From: a virus
IMG/VR virus record: IMGVR_UViG_3300030101_002870
Location: 1-50,383 of that record
Strand: one strand, 5' to 3'
DNA length: 50,383 nt
Both the position numbers and the translations under genes were made by a program. Shown piece after piece: positions 40,170-47,502 of the stretch. Within the stretch, counting starts at the first letter, position 1. Every line of letters begins with the position of its first letter. A model generated the notes under the pieces. The model did no database searches and was not told the DNA's origin. It was given only the letters and a program-made list of their open reading frames with translations.

Positions 40170-40290
40170 CTCTTAAATTTTTAGCTGTTGGAGCACCTTT
40201 AGATCCAGGTTTTCTCATTCTTTCGCCAGATCCCGCTTTTATCCGTTTTCTTTTAGCCTGAATGTTAGCCCATAAACCTTTTTTCTTCAT
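40138..40290 (-). CDS. 50-aa basic protein (AGSGERMRKPGSKGAP type)
   Basis: This short gene encodes MKKKGLWANIQAKRKRIKAG followed by SGERMRKPGSKGAP. I recognise the sequence pattern as a recurrent tiny protein of marine and other tailed phages, usually next to capsid or connector genes. It is strongly basic and has no cysteine. It overlaps the next gene by 32 nt. Its function is unknown. Confidence 0.7.
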   Translation of the reverse strand: MKKKGLWANIQAKRKRIKAGSGERMRKPGSKGAPTAKNLRDARKTSAKKV

Positions 40291-40299
40291 GGCTATCCT

Positions 40300-40521
40300 C
40301 TATTTTAATTTGCCTAGTATAAATTTCATAACTTGTGAAGATGTTAATCTGCCTTCTTTTAAATCAGTAAATTTTTTAGAAACCTGTGCAGGGGTCAAAC
40401 CTACCTTTTTAACTTCAGCACCTTTAGCCAAGCGGACAGGTTTTTTCATAGGCTTTTTCATAGTTTTTTTCATAGGCTTTTTCATGATTTGCTCCTTCAT
40501 TTGACCACGACTAATTGCCAT
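40300..40521 (-). CDS. small Lys/Met/Pro repeat protein
   Basis: This 73-aa protein has the block MKKPMKKTMKKPMKKP near residues 13-28, a short tandem repeat, and a C-terminal helical part LTPAQVSKKFTDLKEGRLTS. The C-terminal half recalls the KQGKLTPAMMDKISK motif of the 65-aa neighbour, so the two may share ancestry. It ends 9 nt before the start of the 50-aa gene. Function unknown. Confidence 0.55.
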   Translation of the reverse strand: MAISRGQMKEQIMKKPMKKTMKKPMKKPVRLAKGAEVKKVGLTPAQVSKKFTDLKEGRLTSSQVMKFILGKLK

Positions 40522-40815
40522 CTAACAATCCCACGCTCTACGCGACCAGTAGTTAGCTGAAAACTTATTAGTCGCACCTTTAATGCCACCTGATCTAGCA
40601 CAATACGATCTTTTACGGGATGGTTGATCTTTTTTAATAGACAAATTAGGATCGCCGAAGCGAACTATTTTTACATCTTTGCCTACTTTAGCTAAAACTG
40701 CTGATTTTTTCTTTGAGTTAGGGGTTCGTTTAGGTTTATTGTATCCTGGAAATATTTCATCACGATACTTTAGTTTACCACTAGGTAATCGTTTTACGTC
40801 TTTAGTAGTAGCCAT
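40522..40815 (-). CDS. conserved small basic phage protein (KKSYCARSGGIKG type)
   Basis: This 97-aa protein has the conserved core KIVRFGDPNLSIKKDQPSRK, then SYCARSGGIKG and SANYWSRRAWDC. I know this pattern from many tailed phages, where it occurs near structural genes and is annotated hypothetical. It has two cysteines and is strongly basic. It is the first of the small basic cluster in the direction of transcription. Confidence 0.75.
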   Translation of the reverse strand: MATTKDVKRLPSGKLKYRDEIFPGYNKPKRTPNSKKKSAVLAKVGKDVKIVRFGDPNLSIKKDQPSRKRSYCARSGGIKGATNKFSANYWSRRAWDC

Positions 40816-40841
40816 AACAACTCCTTAAATCAATATGCCTA

Positions 40842-41246
40842 TTAGCTAAATTCCTTCCTTACTTGAAGAATAACTGTGTAAGTATCTGCAGAGGTGTGTC
40901 CCACAGTTGTAAACAATATATCTCCAGTAACACCAGAACCTGCATTATTTGTAAGTCCACCAAAACTTGTATAATCATGGTGTCCACTTTGGTTTTCACC
41001 AAGTTCAATACAAAAAACATTTGTAGAAGCGTCAAATAACATTTTGACTTTCATGCCATTGCACTGCCACCAGATTTTTTCAATGGTTGCACCTGTGCAA
41101 CTATCGCCTTGTCCATTTTTTGATAATGCACTAACGTCAACTTTTACTACGTCAGATTCACCTGTCCCGTCAGAAATATTAGTAAATTTCAAAACGGCAG
41201 TTTTCGAACCATCTATTATGGTTTGTGAGGTTACAGCATCTGCCAT
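40842..41246 (-). CDS. virion structural protein, beta-type
   Basis: This 134-aa protein starts MADAVTSQTIIDGSKTAVLK and has a beta-rich body with KIWWQCNGMKVKMLF, ending TYTVILQVRKEF. It resembles small capsid or tail proteins of marine phages; the exact role is not recognised. A 9-bp hairpin (41264-41286) lies between it and the preceding gene, so it may be expressed at a different level from the head genes. Confidence 0.6.
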   Translation of the reverse strand: MADAVTSQTIIDGSKTAVLKFTNISDGTGESDVVKVDVSALSKNGQGDSCTGATIEKIWWQCNGMKVKMLFDASTNVFCIELGENQSGHHDYTSFGGLTNNAGSGVTGDILFTTVGHTSADTYTVILQVRKEFS

Positions 41247-41263
41247 TGATTTCTCCTAACTTG

Positions 41264-41286
41264 TAGGTGAGGCAAAACCTCACCTA
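41264..41286 (-). terminator. 9-bp perfect hairpin, weak terminator or attenuator
   Basis: TAGGTGAGG and CCTCACCTA are perfect arms with a 5-nt loop, in the 54-bp spacer between two structural genes. It has no U-tract on the minus strand. A partial terminator or an mRNA-stabilising hairpin is likely. Confidence 0.45.
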
Positions 41287-41300
41287 ATTAAAACCCAATA

Positions 41301-41807
41301 TTATTGATCAGCAAAAGCAGGTGCAGTTGCGCTCGTAACATTACCAAAAATTTGATAATTTGTGGTATTTAGACCCATAATAGTTAGATCACATCCTGCA
41401 GGAACATTTAACGTAATCTTGCTGTTAGAGCTGCCATTAGAAAAAACGGAGCTTACTTCGTTATCACTGTCTAAAAAAGTTACTCCACCAATAAAAAAGT
41501 TAGTGTTTCCTGGAGTTATAATTATAATATTACTCGCATCTGCTGCACCACCTGCGTATATAAATCTAAACATAGATCCAGCGATTGGAGCAGGTAATGT
41601 AAGAGTATTGTTCTGACCACCATCTGGACAAAGCAAAATTCTTCCACTATGAGTAGCGTTTGTAAGAGTTACGTCTGCATCAGCAAGACTTACTGGAGCA
41701 TCACCAAGTGTTGTTATTTCAGTGATTGTACCAGTCGAGGCATTCTTACTAATTGTTTTTAGTGTGCTTTCAGAACGGACTGGTCCTGTAAATGTCGTAT
41801 TAGCCAT
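41301..41807 (-). CDS. virion structural protein, decoration-like
   Basis: This 168-aa protein is beta-rich, starting MANTTFTGPVRSESTLKTIS, with ATHSGRILLCPDGGQNNTLT and MFRFIYAGGAADASNIIIIT in the middle. This is a pattern I link with abundant capsid-associated proteins placed after the major capsid gene in marine phages. A GGAG site precedes it. It is the first gene past the strong terminator at 41856-41909, so it must be expressed by read-through or from a promoter in the spacer. Confidence 0.6.
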   Translation of the reverse strand: MANTTFTGPVRSESTLKTISKNASTGTITEITTLGDAPVSLADADVTLTNATHSGRILLCPDGGQNNTLTLPAPIAGSMFRFIYAGGAADASNIIIITPGNTNFFIGGVTFLDSDNEVSSVFSNGSSNSKITLNVPAGCDLTIMGLNTTNYQIFGNVTSATAPAFADQ

Positions 41808-41855
41808 ATTGCATCTCCTTGTCGTGGCTAGAGTCAGCTTTCGCTGTCAAGTTGA

Positions 41856-41909
41856 TAAAAAGGGGCGCGGTGGATTTAATTTGCAAAAAGGAAATAAAAC
41901 CACGCCCCT
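41856..41909 (-). terminator. rho-independent terminator after the major capsid gene
   Basis: On the minus strand a GC-rich stem, AGGGGCGTGG pairing with CCGCGCCCCT (one mismatch), is followed directly by TTTTT. It lies just downstream of the capsid stop codon. The loop is about 29 nt and AT-rich. This fits intrinsic termination that isolates or limits transcription beyond the most highly expressed gene. Confidence 0.8.
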
Positions 41910-41917
41910 CTATGAGT

Positions 41918-42826
41918 TTATGCTCCTGGAGAGCCAAACACACATCGTGGGTCTGAAACACCAAAGCTGTAACGCTCACGAGCTTTGTATCGCACGTTGC
42001 CTGTGTCAAAATCGCCTTCCATAGAAGTTTTGACAGCACTACGCTCAAAATGTTTAAAACCATTAGGTGCATCTGTTTTAATGAAAAATGCGTCAGTATC
42101 AGTTAAGAAGTTATTTACTACATAACCTTCTGGCAACATTCCCATGTTACGAAGTGCATTGACATCATTGTCTGCTGATCCTGGACGCAAGTTACTAGCC
42201 ATCAAACGTTCAGCTACAAACTGAAGTGCAGATGGAATAATTAGTTTACGTCCTTGCAGAGCAATTTTAAGTCCACGCTCATCAATAAAAGCAGCGATGT
42301 CAATTAACGACTGCTCTAAAGATGTTTCGTTTAGGTCAGCAGCAGTAGACAACTCGTTACGGAAAGTACCACCACCACTAGTGGGGTGATCAGTCGCACA
42401 AAGTTCTTTACCATCGCCAAAAGTAAATGCACTATCAAACGCATTGTTTAATACAGCAGCCGCTTTGACCTGCTTAGTGTTTGACATAGACCGAGCCAAA
42501 GCACGAGTGTAACGAGAACTGAGTCGATCGTAAAGGTTATCCTCTACAGCTTCTTCTGTAATCGCAAACGCAAGAGCTACTGTCTCATGTGTATATCGAG
42601 CCGTAAATGACTCATTTGCTATGTCGAATGAAACAGCGGAACCTTCCCCTTTAACAGGAGCGGAACCAAAGCCAGTCAACATTACTTCCTCTTCAAACGC
42701 TCTGTCTGAAGTTTCTGTTTCGTAAATTTCGGCATGTTGATTATCATACCGATCATACTCCAGTCCGAATAGAGCATTTAGTCCAGGCTCTAATTCTTTA
42801 AGGAGTTGGGATCTTGCTATAGCCAT
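41918..42826 (-). CDS. major capsid protein
   Basis: This 302-aa protein matches phage major capsid proteins of the HK97-fold class found in marine podoviruses. The N-terminal region reads RSQLLKELEPGLNALFGLEY, then the E-loop-like EEEVMLTGFGSAPVKGEGSA and ARYTHETVALAFAITEEAVE. Later parts are QGRKLIIPSALQFVAERLMA and a C-terminal GVSDPRCVFGSPGA. The context is right: scaffold, 203-aa head protein, capsid, terminator. No N-terminal protease-processed region is obvious and no prohead protease is seen nearby. Confidence 0.85.
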   Translation of the reverse strand: MAIARSQLLKELEPGLNALFGLEYDRYDNQHAEIYETETSDRAFEEEVMLTGFGSAPVKGEGSAVSFDIANESFTARYTHETVALAFAITEEAVEDNLYDRLSSRYTRALARSMSNTKQVKAAAVLNNAFDSAFTFGDGKELCATDHPTSGGGTFRNELSTAADLNETSLEQSLIDIAAFIDERGLKIALQGRKLIIPSALQFVAERLMASNLRPGSADNDVNALRNMGMLPEGYVVNNFLTDTDAFFIKTDAPNGFKHFERSAVKTSMEGDFDTGNVRYKARERYSFGVSDPRCVFGSPGA

Positions 42827-42837
42827 ATCTTATCTCC

Positions 42838-43449
42838 TTATAGACCAGTTGTGGCAGTATGGAATGGTAGATTTAGTTTAACTAAAGCTACAACTCCTGC
42901 GGAAGCGTAGTCAATGCCCTCAACATCTTTAAAACCAACAATCCTAAAATTGTCAGTAGCTGTTGTAGCACCTGCGGTAGCTACTGATATCTCACCTGAT
43001 GAGATACCGTTTGCATTCTCTGAACCAAATCCTGTGCCTTCGGCATTTGAGTGGATCAAAGCTGTAGCTGTTGCTAAGTTAGTTAACGAAGCATCGCATT
43101 GGACTTCATAAACCTGAAAAGGATCATCATAAACAAACACAGTCGCTTCTGTGCCTGATTTCAATGAGCTTGTTCCAGGATAATTATTATCAAAAACGGG
43201 TTTGCCGTTTAGATCAGTATATTGACAACCTGCCATAACACCTAGAATCGCTACCGAACCACCGTCTGCTGCACTTACGTCTACAAGTCCATTAGTTAGA
43301 GGAATCACCATATCGCCCTGAAAAATAGAGCTAGATGAACCTGCAACTCCTGGAATTTGCACTTTGTAAGCAGTTAAACCATTTCCGTTCGGTGTAGACC
43401 CTAATTTGTTATGAGGTCTCAACCCAAAAGGTGAATCTGTATTCGCCAT
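42838..43449 (-). CDS. head structural protein
   Basis: This 203-aa protein has the N-terminal pattern MANTDSPFGLRPHNKLGS, known from head proteins encoded next to the major capsid gene. It is beta-rich, with GVMAGCQYTD and EATVFVYDDPFQVYEVQCDA. It is likely a minor capsid or head-fibre/decoration protein. It is separated from the capsid gene by 11 nt, with an AGGAGA site before that start. Confidence 0.7.
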   Translation of the reverse strand: MANTDSPFGLRPHNKLGSTPNGNGLTAYKVQIPGVAGSSSSIFQGDMVIPLTNGLVDVSAADGGSVAILGVMAGCQYTDLNGKPVFDNNYPGTSSLKSGTEATVFVYDDPFQVYEVQCDASLTNLATATALIHSNAEGTGFGSENANGISSGEISVATAGATTATDNFRIVGFKDVEGIDYASAGVVALVKLNLPFHTATTGL

Positions 43450-43467
43450 GGATTAGTCTCCTAAAAA

Positions 43468-43926
43468 TTAATCAGAGGATCTATCTCCTCCGAAGGTTAC
43501 ACGAGATTGCCTATCAGGTTTGCTAATAGGCATAGATGGATGTTGTTCCCTCATAAGATCATTGTCAACTGCATCCATTTGATCTCTAGTTTGATCTTGG
43601 AAGTAAGCTTTTCGTTGACCTACTGTTTCTTTAGGGATTCTTGCGAGTACTAGACCGCCTACTCCTATAACACCTGCGTGTTTACCATCTTGGACGGTAG
43701 GAGCTTCAAAGTCAGGATACTCATCAGCACGAACTAATTCAAAGCCTTCGCGTAGCCGAGCAGAAAGGTTCTTTTTATCATCGAAACCCATGACAGATTC
43801 ACGGACCCAACGATGAACATAGCCCTCTGGAGGGGGTGGAGCGTCTAATTGTGACGGTGGTGTCCACGGCTTTGCGCGGACGGTTTTTTCCCTAGTTTGG
43901 GATGTGCGTGGGCTTCTATCATTCAT
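43468..43926 (-). CDS. head-region conserved protein
   Basis: This 152-aa protein is charged, with a proline-rich start (PWTPPSQLDAPPPPEGYVHR), then WVRESVMGFDDKKNLSARLR and EGFELVRADEYPDFEAP. It is familiar from the head block of marine phages, between scaffold and capsid genes. Function unknown; it may be an assembly factor or a minor head protein. Confidence 0.65.
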   Translation of the reverse strand: MNDRSPRTSQTREKTVRAKPWTPPSQLDAPPPPEGYVHRWVRESVMGFDDKKNLSARLREGFELVRADEYPDFEAPTVQDGKHAGVIGVGGLVLARIPKETVGQRKAYFQDQTRDQMDAVDNDLMREQHPSMPISKPDRQSRVTFGGDRSSD

Positions 43927-43940
43927 AATTTATCCTCACG

Positions 43941-44849
43941 TTAATTTTGCATACGAGCTTTTTGCTTCGCATATTGTTCATAAGATACACCGAGTTTGTC
44001 GGCGATTGCAACCTCTGATTTTGTCAATTGTATCTTTTGTTTTCCTTTTTTCTGTCCACCACGATTCGCGGAGGCTACAACAGGACCACTTTGTCGAGTC
44101 GTAAGACCAAACTTATGTGGAAATTCTTGTCTGATTCGTTTATCAACTTCAGCATAGTATTCATCACTAGTTGCATCCCAACCTTCAGTTTCCACCATAG
44201 TTTTGTGGATAGAAAAAGCGGTAAGAGTCATAGGTTCATCTGTGCCAAACCACTCATTTTTTGCTGCCCACGCATCTGCTTTAGGGTCTCGTGGTGCAGG
44301 TTGTTGTTGAGGCTGTTGGGGTTCTGCTACAGGAGCAGGTTGTTGCGCTCGTTGTTCTTGCTGTTGTTTTATCATCGCAAGTTTATCGTTTTGTGAAGCT
44401 ACAGCAGCTAATTGTGCTTGAGCTTCTACTTGAGCATCTATATCGCCCCTATCAATAGCTTCTTTTAAATTACTTCTTAAAAGCTGGTCTTGTAGCTTTA
44501 CTCTATTTTCAAATTCGGTAACATAAGAGCTATCTAAAGAAAGATTCTTTTTCTGGTTTTCTTCAAGCTCTTTTTTAGCTGCTTGAGCATACTGTAAAGC
44601 TGCTTGTTCACGACGTTCAGCTTCACGCATTTTAGCTGTAAGCTTACTGATTCGTTTTTTAACACCTTCGCTATACTGCTCTAGCTCTTCATCAGATTGT
44701 TCTGGCTTTGGTTTAACCTCAGTTTTAGTTTCAACTTCAACCTCAGCTTCAGGATTTTCTTGTTCTTCTGTTTCAAGAACTTCTACTTCAACTTCATCAG
44801 TTTCTTTTTGTTCGACCTCTTGGTCTTGTTTTTGTGCTGCTTGTGGCAT
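43941..44849 (-). CDS. capsid scaffolding protein
   Basis: This 302-aa protein is typical of scaffolds: an acidic N-terminal tail (many E, V and D in residues 1-55), long coiled coils (about 60-170), a P/Q-rich linker (about 170-190) and a basic C-terminal part (GGQKKGKQKIQLTKSEVAIA) suited to bind the inner face of the capsid shell. Its place just before the head genes fits. It is likely to guide procapsid assembly and leave the particle. Confidence 0.8.
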   Translation of the reverse strand: MPQAAQKQDQEVEQKETDEVEVEVLETEEQENPEAEVEVETKTEVKPKPEQSDEELEQYSEGVKKRISKLTAKMREAERREQAALQYAQAAKKELEENQKKNLSLDSSYVTEFENRVKLQDQLLRSNLKEAIDRGDIDAQVEAQAQLAAVASQNDKLAMIKQQQEQRAQQPAPVAEPQQPQQQPAPRDPKADAWAAKNEWFGTDEPMTLTAFSIHKTMVETEGWDATSDEYYAEVDKRIRQEFPHKFGLTTRQSGPVVASANRGGQKKGKQKIQLTKSEVAIADKLGVSYEQYAKQKARMQN

Positions 44850-44864
44850 GGTTACTCCATGTAA

Positions 44865-45332
44865 TTAAAGGTGCAAAATATCATCAGGGTTATTAATACG
44901 AGCTATTACCTCGTCATCATTAAGAATGCGGACTTCCCCACCCTCGATTTTGAATCTACTTCCCGCATATCTGCCGAACAATACCCAATCCTTTTCTTTA
45001 CACCAAGGAGAGGCATCTTCGCCAAATTTACTAGAGTCTTGGTACGCCAATGGACCAACTCTCAATACATAGCCACATACAGTGGCGACAGCTTCTCGTT
45101 CTCTGACTTCATCAGGAACAATTATACCGCCCATCGTTTGCTTTTTACCTTGATACGGTAATATTAAAAGACGCCAACCTGTAGGTTGAGGTAATTTATC
45201 TAATGCACTCTCATTAAGTTTGGAAGGTTCTAGGTATCTATCTTCGACTGATACATAAGCTTTTTCAAGCTCGCCTTTTTCTTTTTTCTTTTTATTAGCA
45301 ATATAGTCAGGCACATAAAGTGTTTTAGTCAT
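44865..45332 (-). CDS. GroES-like co-chaperonin
   Basis: This 155-aa protein has a cpn10/GroES domain at residues about 47-155. PQPTGWRLLILPYQGKKQTM, then GGIIVPDEVREREA, GYVLRVGPLAYQ, KEKDWVLFGRYAGSRFKIEG and VRILNDDEVIARI correspond to the GroES core and its mobile loop. An extra 45-residue basic N-terminus is not in bacterial GroES (about 95 aa). As with T4 gp31, it probably works with host GroEL to fold the capsid protein; the gene sits next to the scaffold. Overlap with the 64-aa gene is 8 nt. Confidence 0.85.
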   Translation of the reverse strand: MTKTLYVPDYIANKKKKEKGELEKAYVSVEDRYLEPSKLNESALDKLPQPTGWRLLILPYQGKKQTMGGIIVPDEVREREAVATVCGYVLRVGPLAYQDSSKFGEDASPWCKEKDWVLFGRYAGSRFKIEGGEVRILNDDEVIARINNPDDILHL

Positions 45333-45519
45333 TGTTATTTACTTTCTCTAGCAGGTCTTTTAAATCCTGTTCAGTTTGGGCAAGCTCATCTAAACGAGCT
45401 CGTAATTCTTTAAATGCGGTAAAATCTGCTACAGGACCAACACATATAGCCTCTTTTAACAAACTTTGCCGATCACGAACATTTTTAAGCATTTTTTCAT
45501 AAATGTAAAGCTCATCCAT
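45325..45519 (-). CDS. small coiled-coil protein
   Basis: This 64-aa helical protein has a predicted coiled coil in the second half (FKELRARLDELAQTEQDLKD). It overlaps the endolysin gene by 8 nt and the GroES-like gene by 8 nt. It could be a lysis regulator or a head-assembly helper; no family is recognised. Confidence 0.55.
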   Translation of the reverse strand: MDELYIYEKMLKNVRDRQSLLKEAICVGPVADFTAFKELRARLDELAQTEQDLKDLLEKVNNND

Positions 45520-46027
45520 GAATTAACTCAAATGCCGTTTCTTTTGTTTCTTTATTTCTTCTAGTCCAACCACGACCAAAAGTTTCAAAAGTAGATAGTT
45601 TTTCATAAAAACTTTGCCTTTGGTCATACATTTTTTCTACTAAAAACTCAGGGTCTTCGTTTGCAATTAGTTGTAAAGTCTTAGGACCAATAGCACCATC
45701 TTGTTTTGCCCCGACTATTTTTTGTATTGCTTTAGCAGCCCTGCCTGTCCCAGAATTAACTGCCCAATCAAACACAGACCAATCTGCACCACTAGGTAAA
45801 TCATCACATTTACATCTATCCCAGTAGTTTTTCTTATAAATGGGAGCTACATCATCTTGAGTTAAACCACGCATCTCTTCTTCAGTAGATTCTTTGCCAA
45901 TCCATTTATCATACACAGCTTTAGTAACTCCTAAATTTGTCATGCCTCCAGGATCTTTAGGGTGGTCTACAAATCCACCCTCATGCTTTAAAAGCATAGC
46001 TAAACATTTATCAAAGTTTTTTTTCAC
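45512..46027 (-). CDS. endolysin, glycoside hydrolase family 108
   Basis: This 171-aa muramidase has the GH108 signature LKHEGGFVDHPKDPGGMTNLGVT at residues about 13-35 with catalytic Glu16. WDRCKCDDLPSGADWSVFDWAVNSG follows, and a C-terminal peptidoglycan-binding-like part has QDGAIGPKTL. It lacks a signal peptide, so it depends on the holin. The 3-TM holin gene precedes it with a 4-nt overlap, which gives a compact lysis cassette. Confidence 0.92.
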   Translation of the reverse strand: MKKNFDKCLAMLLKHEGGFVDHPKDPGGMTNLGVTKAVYDKWIGKESTEEEMRGLTQDDVAPIYKKNYWDRCKCDDLPSGADWSVFDWAVNSGTGRAAKAIQKIVGAKQDGAIGPKTLQLIANEDPEFLVEKMYDQRQSFYEKLSTFETFGRGWTRRNKETKETAFELIHG

Positions 46028-46425
46028 TTTGTTAATCCTTTCTGTTTCTCATACGTTCGTAATCCACCTAAACCAAGCATACCCATCAACACCGTCATTA
46101 AACTGCCCATATCAAACTCAGGTAAAGGTGGGATAGTAGCTCCTGAAAGACCTACTCCAAATAAAATTAAGGGAGTTAAAATAAAATGATATAGTAAAGC
46201 AACACCACACGTCCATCCCACAAAAGGTCGCCAACCACCTTTAAACAAACTACCTGATGCAGCTTCTGCTTTATTAACTTCAATTTGTGCAAGTTGTTGT
46301 TCATGAGATAATTTATCAGCCATAGTCGCTAACTCATGCGCCAATGCAGCTTTTTGGTCTTTATCTTCTATAACTTTATCTAATATCCCAGTAACAGGAC
46401 CTATAAGATTATTTAGCAGACTCAT
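46024..46425 (-). CDS. holin, 3-TM family (GTA_holin_3TM-like)
   Basis: This 133-aa membrane protein has an N-terminal helix, then the family-typical GWRPFVGWTCGVALLYHFIL (residues about 64-83), a second hydrophobic part up to GVGLSG, and a third at SLMTVLMGMLGLGGLRTYEK near the C-terminus. This arrangement is that of the 3-TM holins of gene-transfer agents and many phages. It would let the GH108 endolysin reach the wall. The start lies inside the end of the oxygenase gene (17-nt overlap). Confidence 0.88.
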   Translation of the reverse strand: MSLLNNLIGPVTGILDKVIEDKDQKAALAHELATMADKLSHEQQLAQIEVNKAEAASGSLFKGGWRPFVGWTCGVALLYHFILTPLILFGVGLSGATIPPLPEFDMGSLMTVLMGMLGLGGLRTYEKQKGLTK

Positions 46426-47083
46426 CTACATTCTCCTTTGGTGATGCAGCTATAGTGAAATTAACACTAAAAGATCTTCTTTCGCCAGAAGTCTTAAAAG
46501 GGTAAACACAATGGTGCAAATGTGCAGGGAAAACAATAAAATGACCAACTTTCGGTTTCATTAAAAAATTAGAACCTGTATGATTCGCAGCATGACCGTA
46601 AACAAATTGTATATGTCCATGAGCAGGGTGGTGGTCTTTATAATCTTCTTCCCATTCTTCTTCTATTCCTTCAGGTAATTTTAAATAACCAACGCAAGAA
46701 AGCATTGAGCCTAAATGTACATGAATAGGATTATATTCATGCTCATACTGGCGAACAAACCAACTACTAGCTATATCTATCCTGTAATCTAAAACATCAG
46801 GTGTTATATTACGTCTACCCATAGAAGTATATAACTCTGCATGGCTTTGGTAACGCATTAAAAAAGTACCCATTTCTTCAGACCATGCTTGGTTTAAATC
46901 GTTATTCCACTTTAATTCTTCTTTTACTTTACCTACAAGATTACCAGACCAATCCTCCATTTCTTGGTCTATAGCATTATTGCATTTATCTATAAAAGCC
47001 TCTGACATTTTTTTGTATCCCAATATAGGACTAAAAGGTGTCAATATTTCTTCGTCATTTTTTGGTTCATATATATTTGACAT
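46409..47083 (-). CDS. 2-oxoglutarate/Fe(II) oxygenase-like protein
   Basis: This 224-aa protein resembles the 2OG-Fe(II) oxygenases common in marine viruses. EYNPIHVHLGSMLSCVGYLK places candidate iron-binding His121/His123. VGHFIVFPAHLHHCVYPF holds the second His (190/191), and ERRSFSVNF supplies the Arg (203) that binds 2-oxoglutarate. It would hydroxylate or demethylate a target that is unknown; a DNA base, a protein or a metabolite are all possible. It lies directly before the holin gene and overlaps it, so it is expressed late. Confidence 0.75.
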   Translation of the reverse strand: MSNIYEPKNDEEILTPFSPILGYKKMSEAFIDKCNNAIDQEMEDWSGNLVGKVKEELKWNNDLNQAWSEEMGTFLMRYQSHAELYTSMGRRNITPDVLDYRIDIASSWFVRQYEHEYNPIHVHLGSMLSCVGYLKLPEGIEEEWEEDYKDHHPAHGHIQFVYGHAANHTGSNFLMKPKVGHFIVFPAHLHHCVYPFKTSGERRSFSVNFTIAASPKENVDESAK

Positions 47084-47090
47084 ATTTACC

Positions 47091-47210
47091 CTACTTCTTC
47101 AAAACTTTTTTAAGCGTCTTAACTTGTCCTTGGTGTGTTTTAACAGCTTTGTTTAAGCCTTTCACAACATTCTTCACCTTTTTTCTTTTTGATTTAGTTA
47201 ATTTTGCCAT
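47091..47210 (-). CDS. 39-aa basic protein
   Basis: This very short gene encodes MAKLTKSKRKKVKNVVKGLN followed by KAVKTHQGQVKTLKK. The reading frame fills the 129-bp gap between the oxygenase gene and the 95-aa gene. I recognise similar tiny lysine-rich proteins (MAKLTKSKR type) in marine phages. The protein would form one basic helix, possibly nucleic-acid-binding. Confidence 0.55.
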   Translation of the reverse strand: MAKLTKSKRKKVKNVVKGLNKAVKTHQGQVKTLKKVLKK

Positions 47211-47212
47211 TT

Positions 47213-47500
47213 TCACTTTCCCTTTTGTTTTCTCAAAGATTGTTTAGCTTTTTTAAAAATACTTACTACCTCAGTTTTACCCATAACTTTTGCTCTTTGT
47301 TCTCCAACTGTTAGTATTTGGATTTTTCGAGCGTATGGTTTTGATATCTTTTTTACTTTTGCAACTGTATTTCTAGCATCTGTCGGTGTGGCGAATTTTA
47401 TACTGACAGTATCTTTAGGGTTTTCATCAGTATATAATCTTCTGTCACTACCTTTTGGCTTCTTACCTGTGCCTTTTTTAGGATCAGGTTTTTTTGCCAT
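47213..47500 (-). CDS. conserved small basic phage protein
   Basis: This 95-aa protein has DRRLYTDENPKDTVSIKFAT, then DARNTVAKVKKISKPYARKI and QILTVGEQRAKVMGK. The conserved pattern is familiar from phage structural regions and is annotated as hypothetical. It is strongly basic. It lies two bases upstream of the 39-aa gene and follows the EF-hand membrane protein gene by 2 nt. Confidence 0.65.
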   Translation of the reverse strand: MAKKPDPKKGTGKKPKGSDRRLYTDENPKDTVSIKFATPTDARNTVAKVKKISKPYARKIQILTVGEQRAKVMGKTEVVSIFKKAKQSLRKQKGK

Positions 47501-47502
47501 AA

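Noticed and set aside
41800-42072. 90-codon minus-strand frame
   Set aside because: It overlaps the end of the major capsid gene and the terminator hairpin, in another frame and without a ribosome site.
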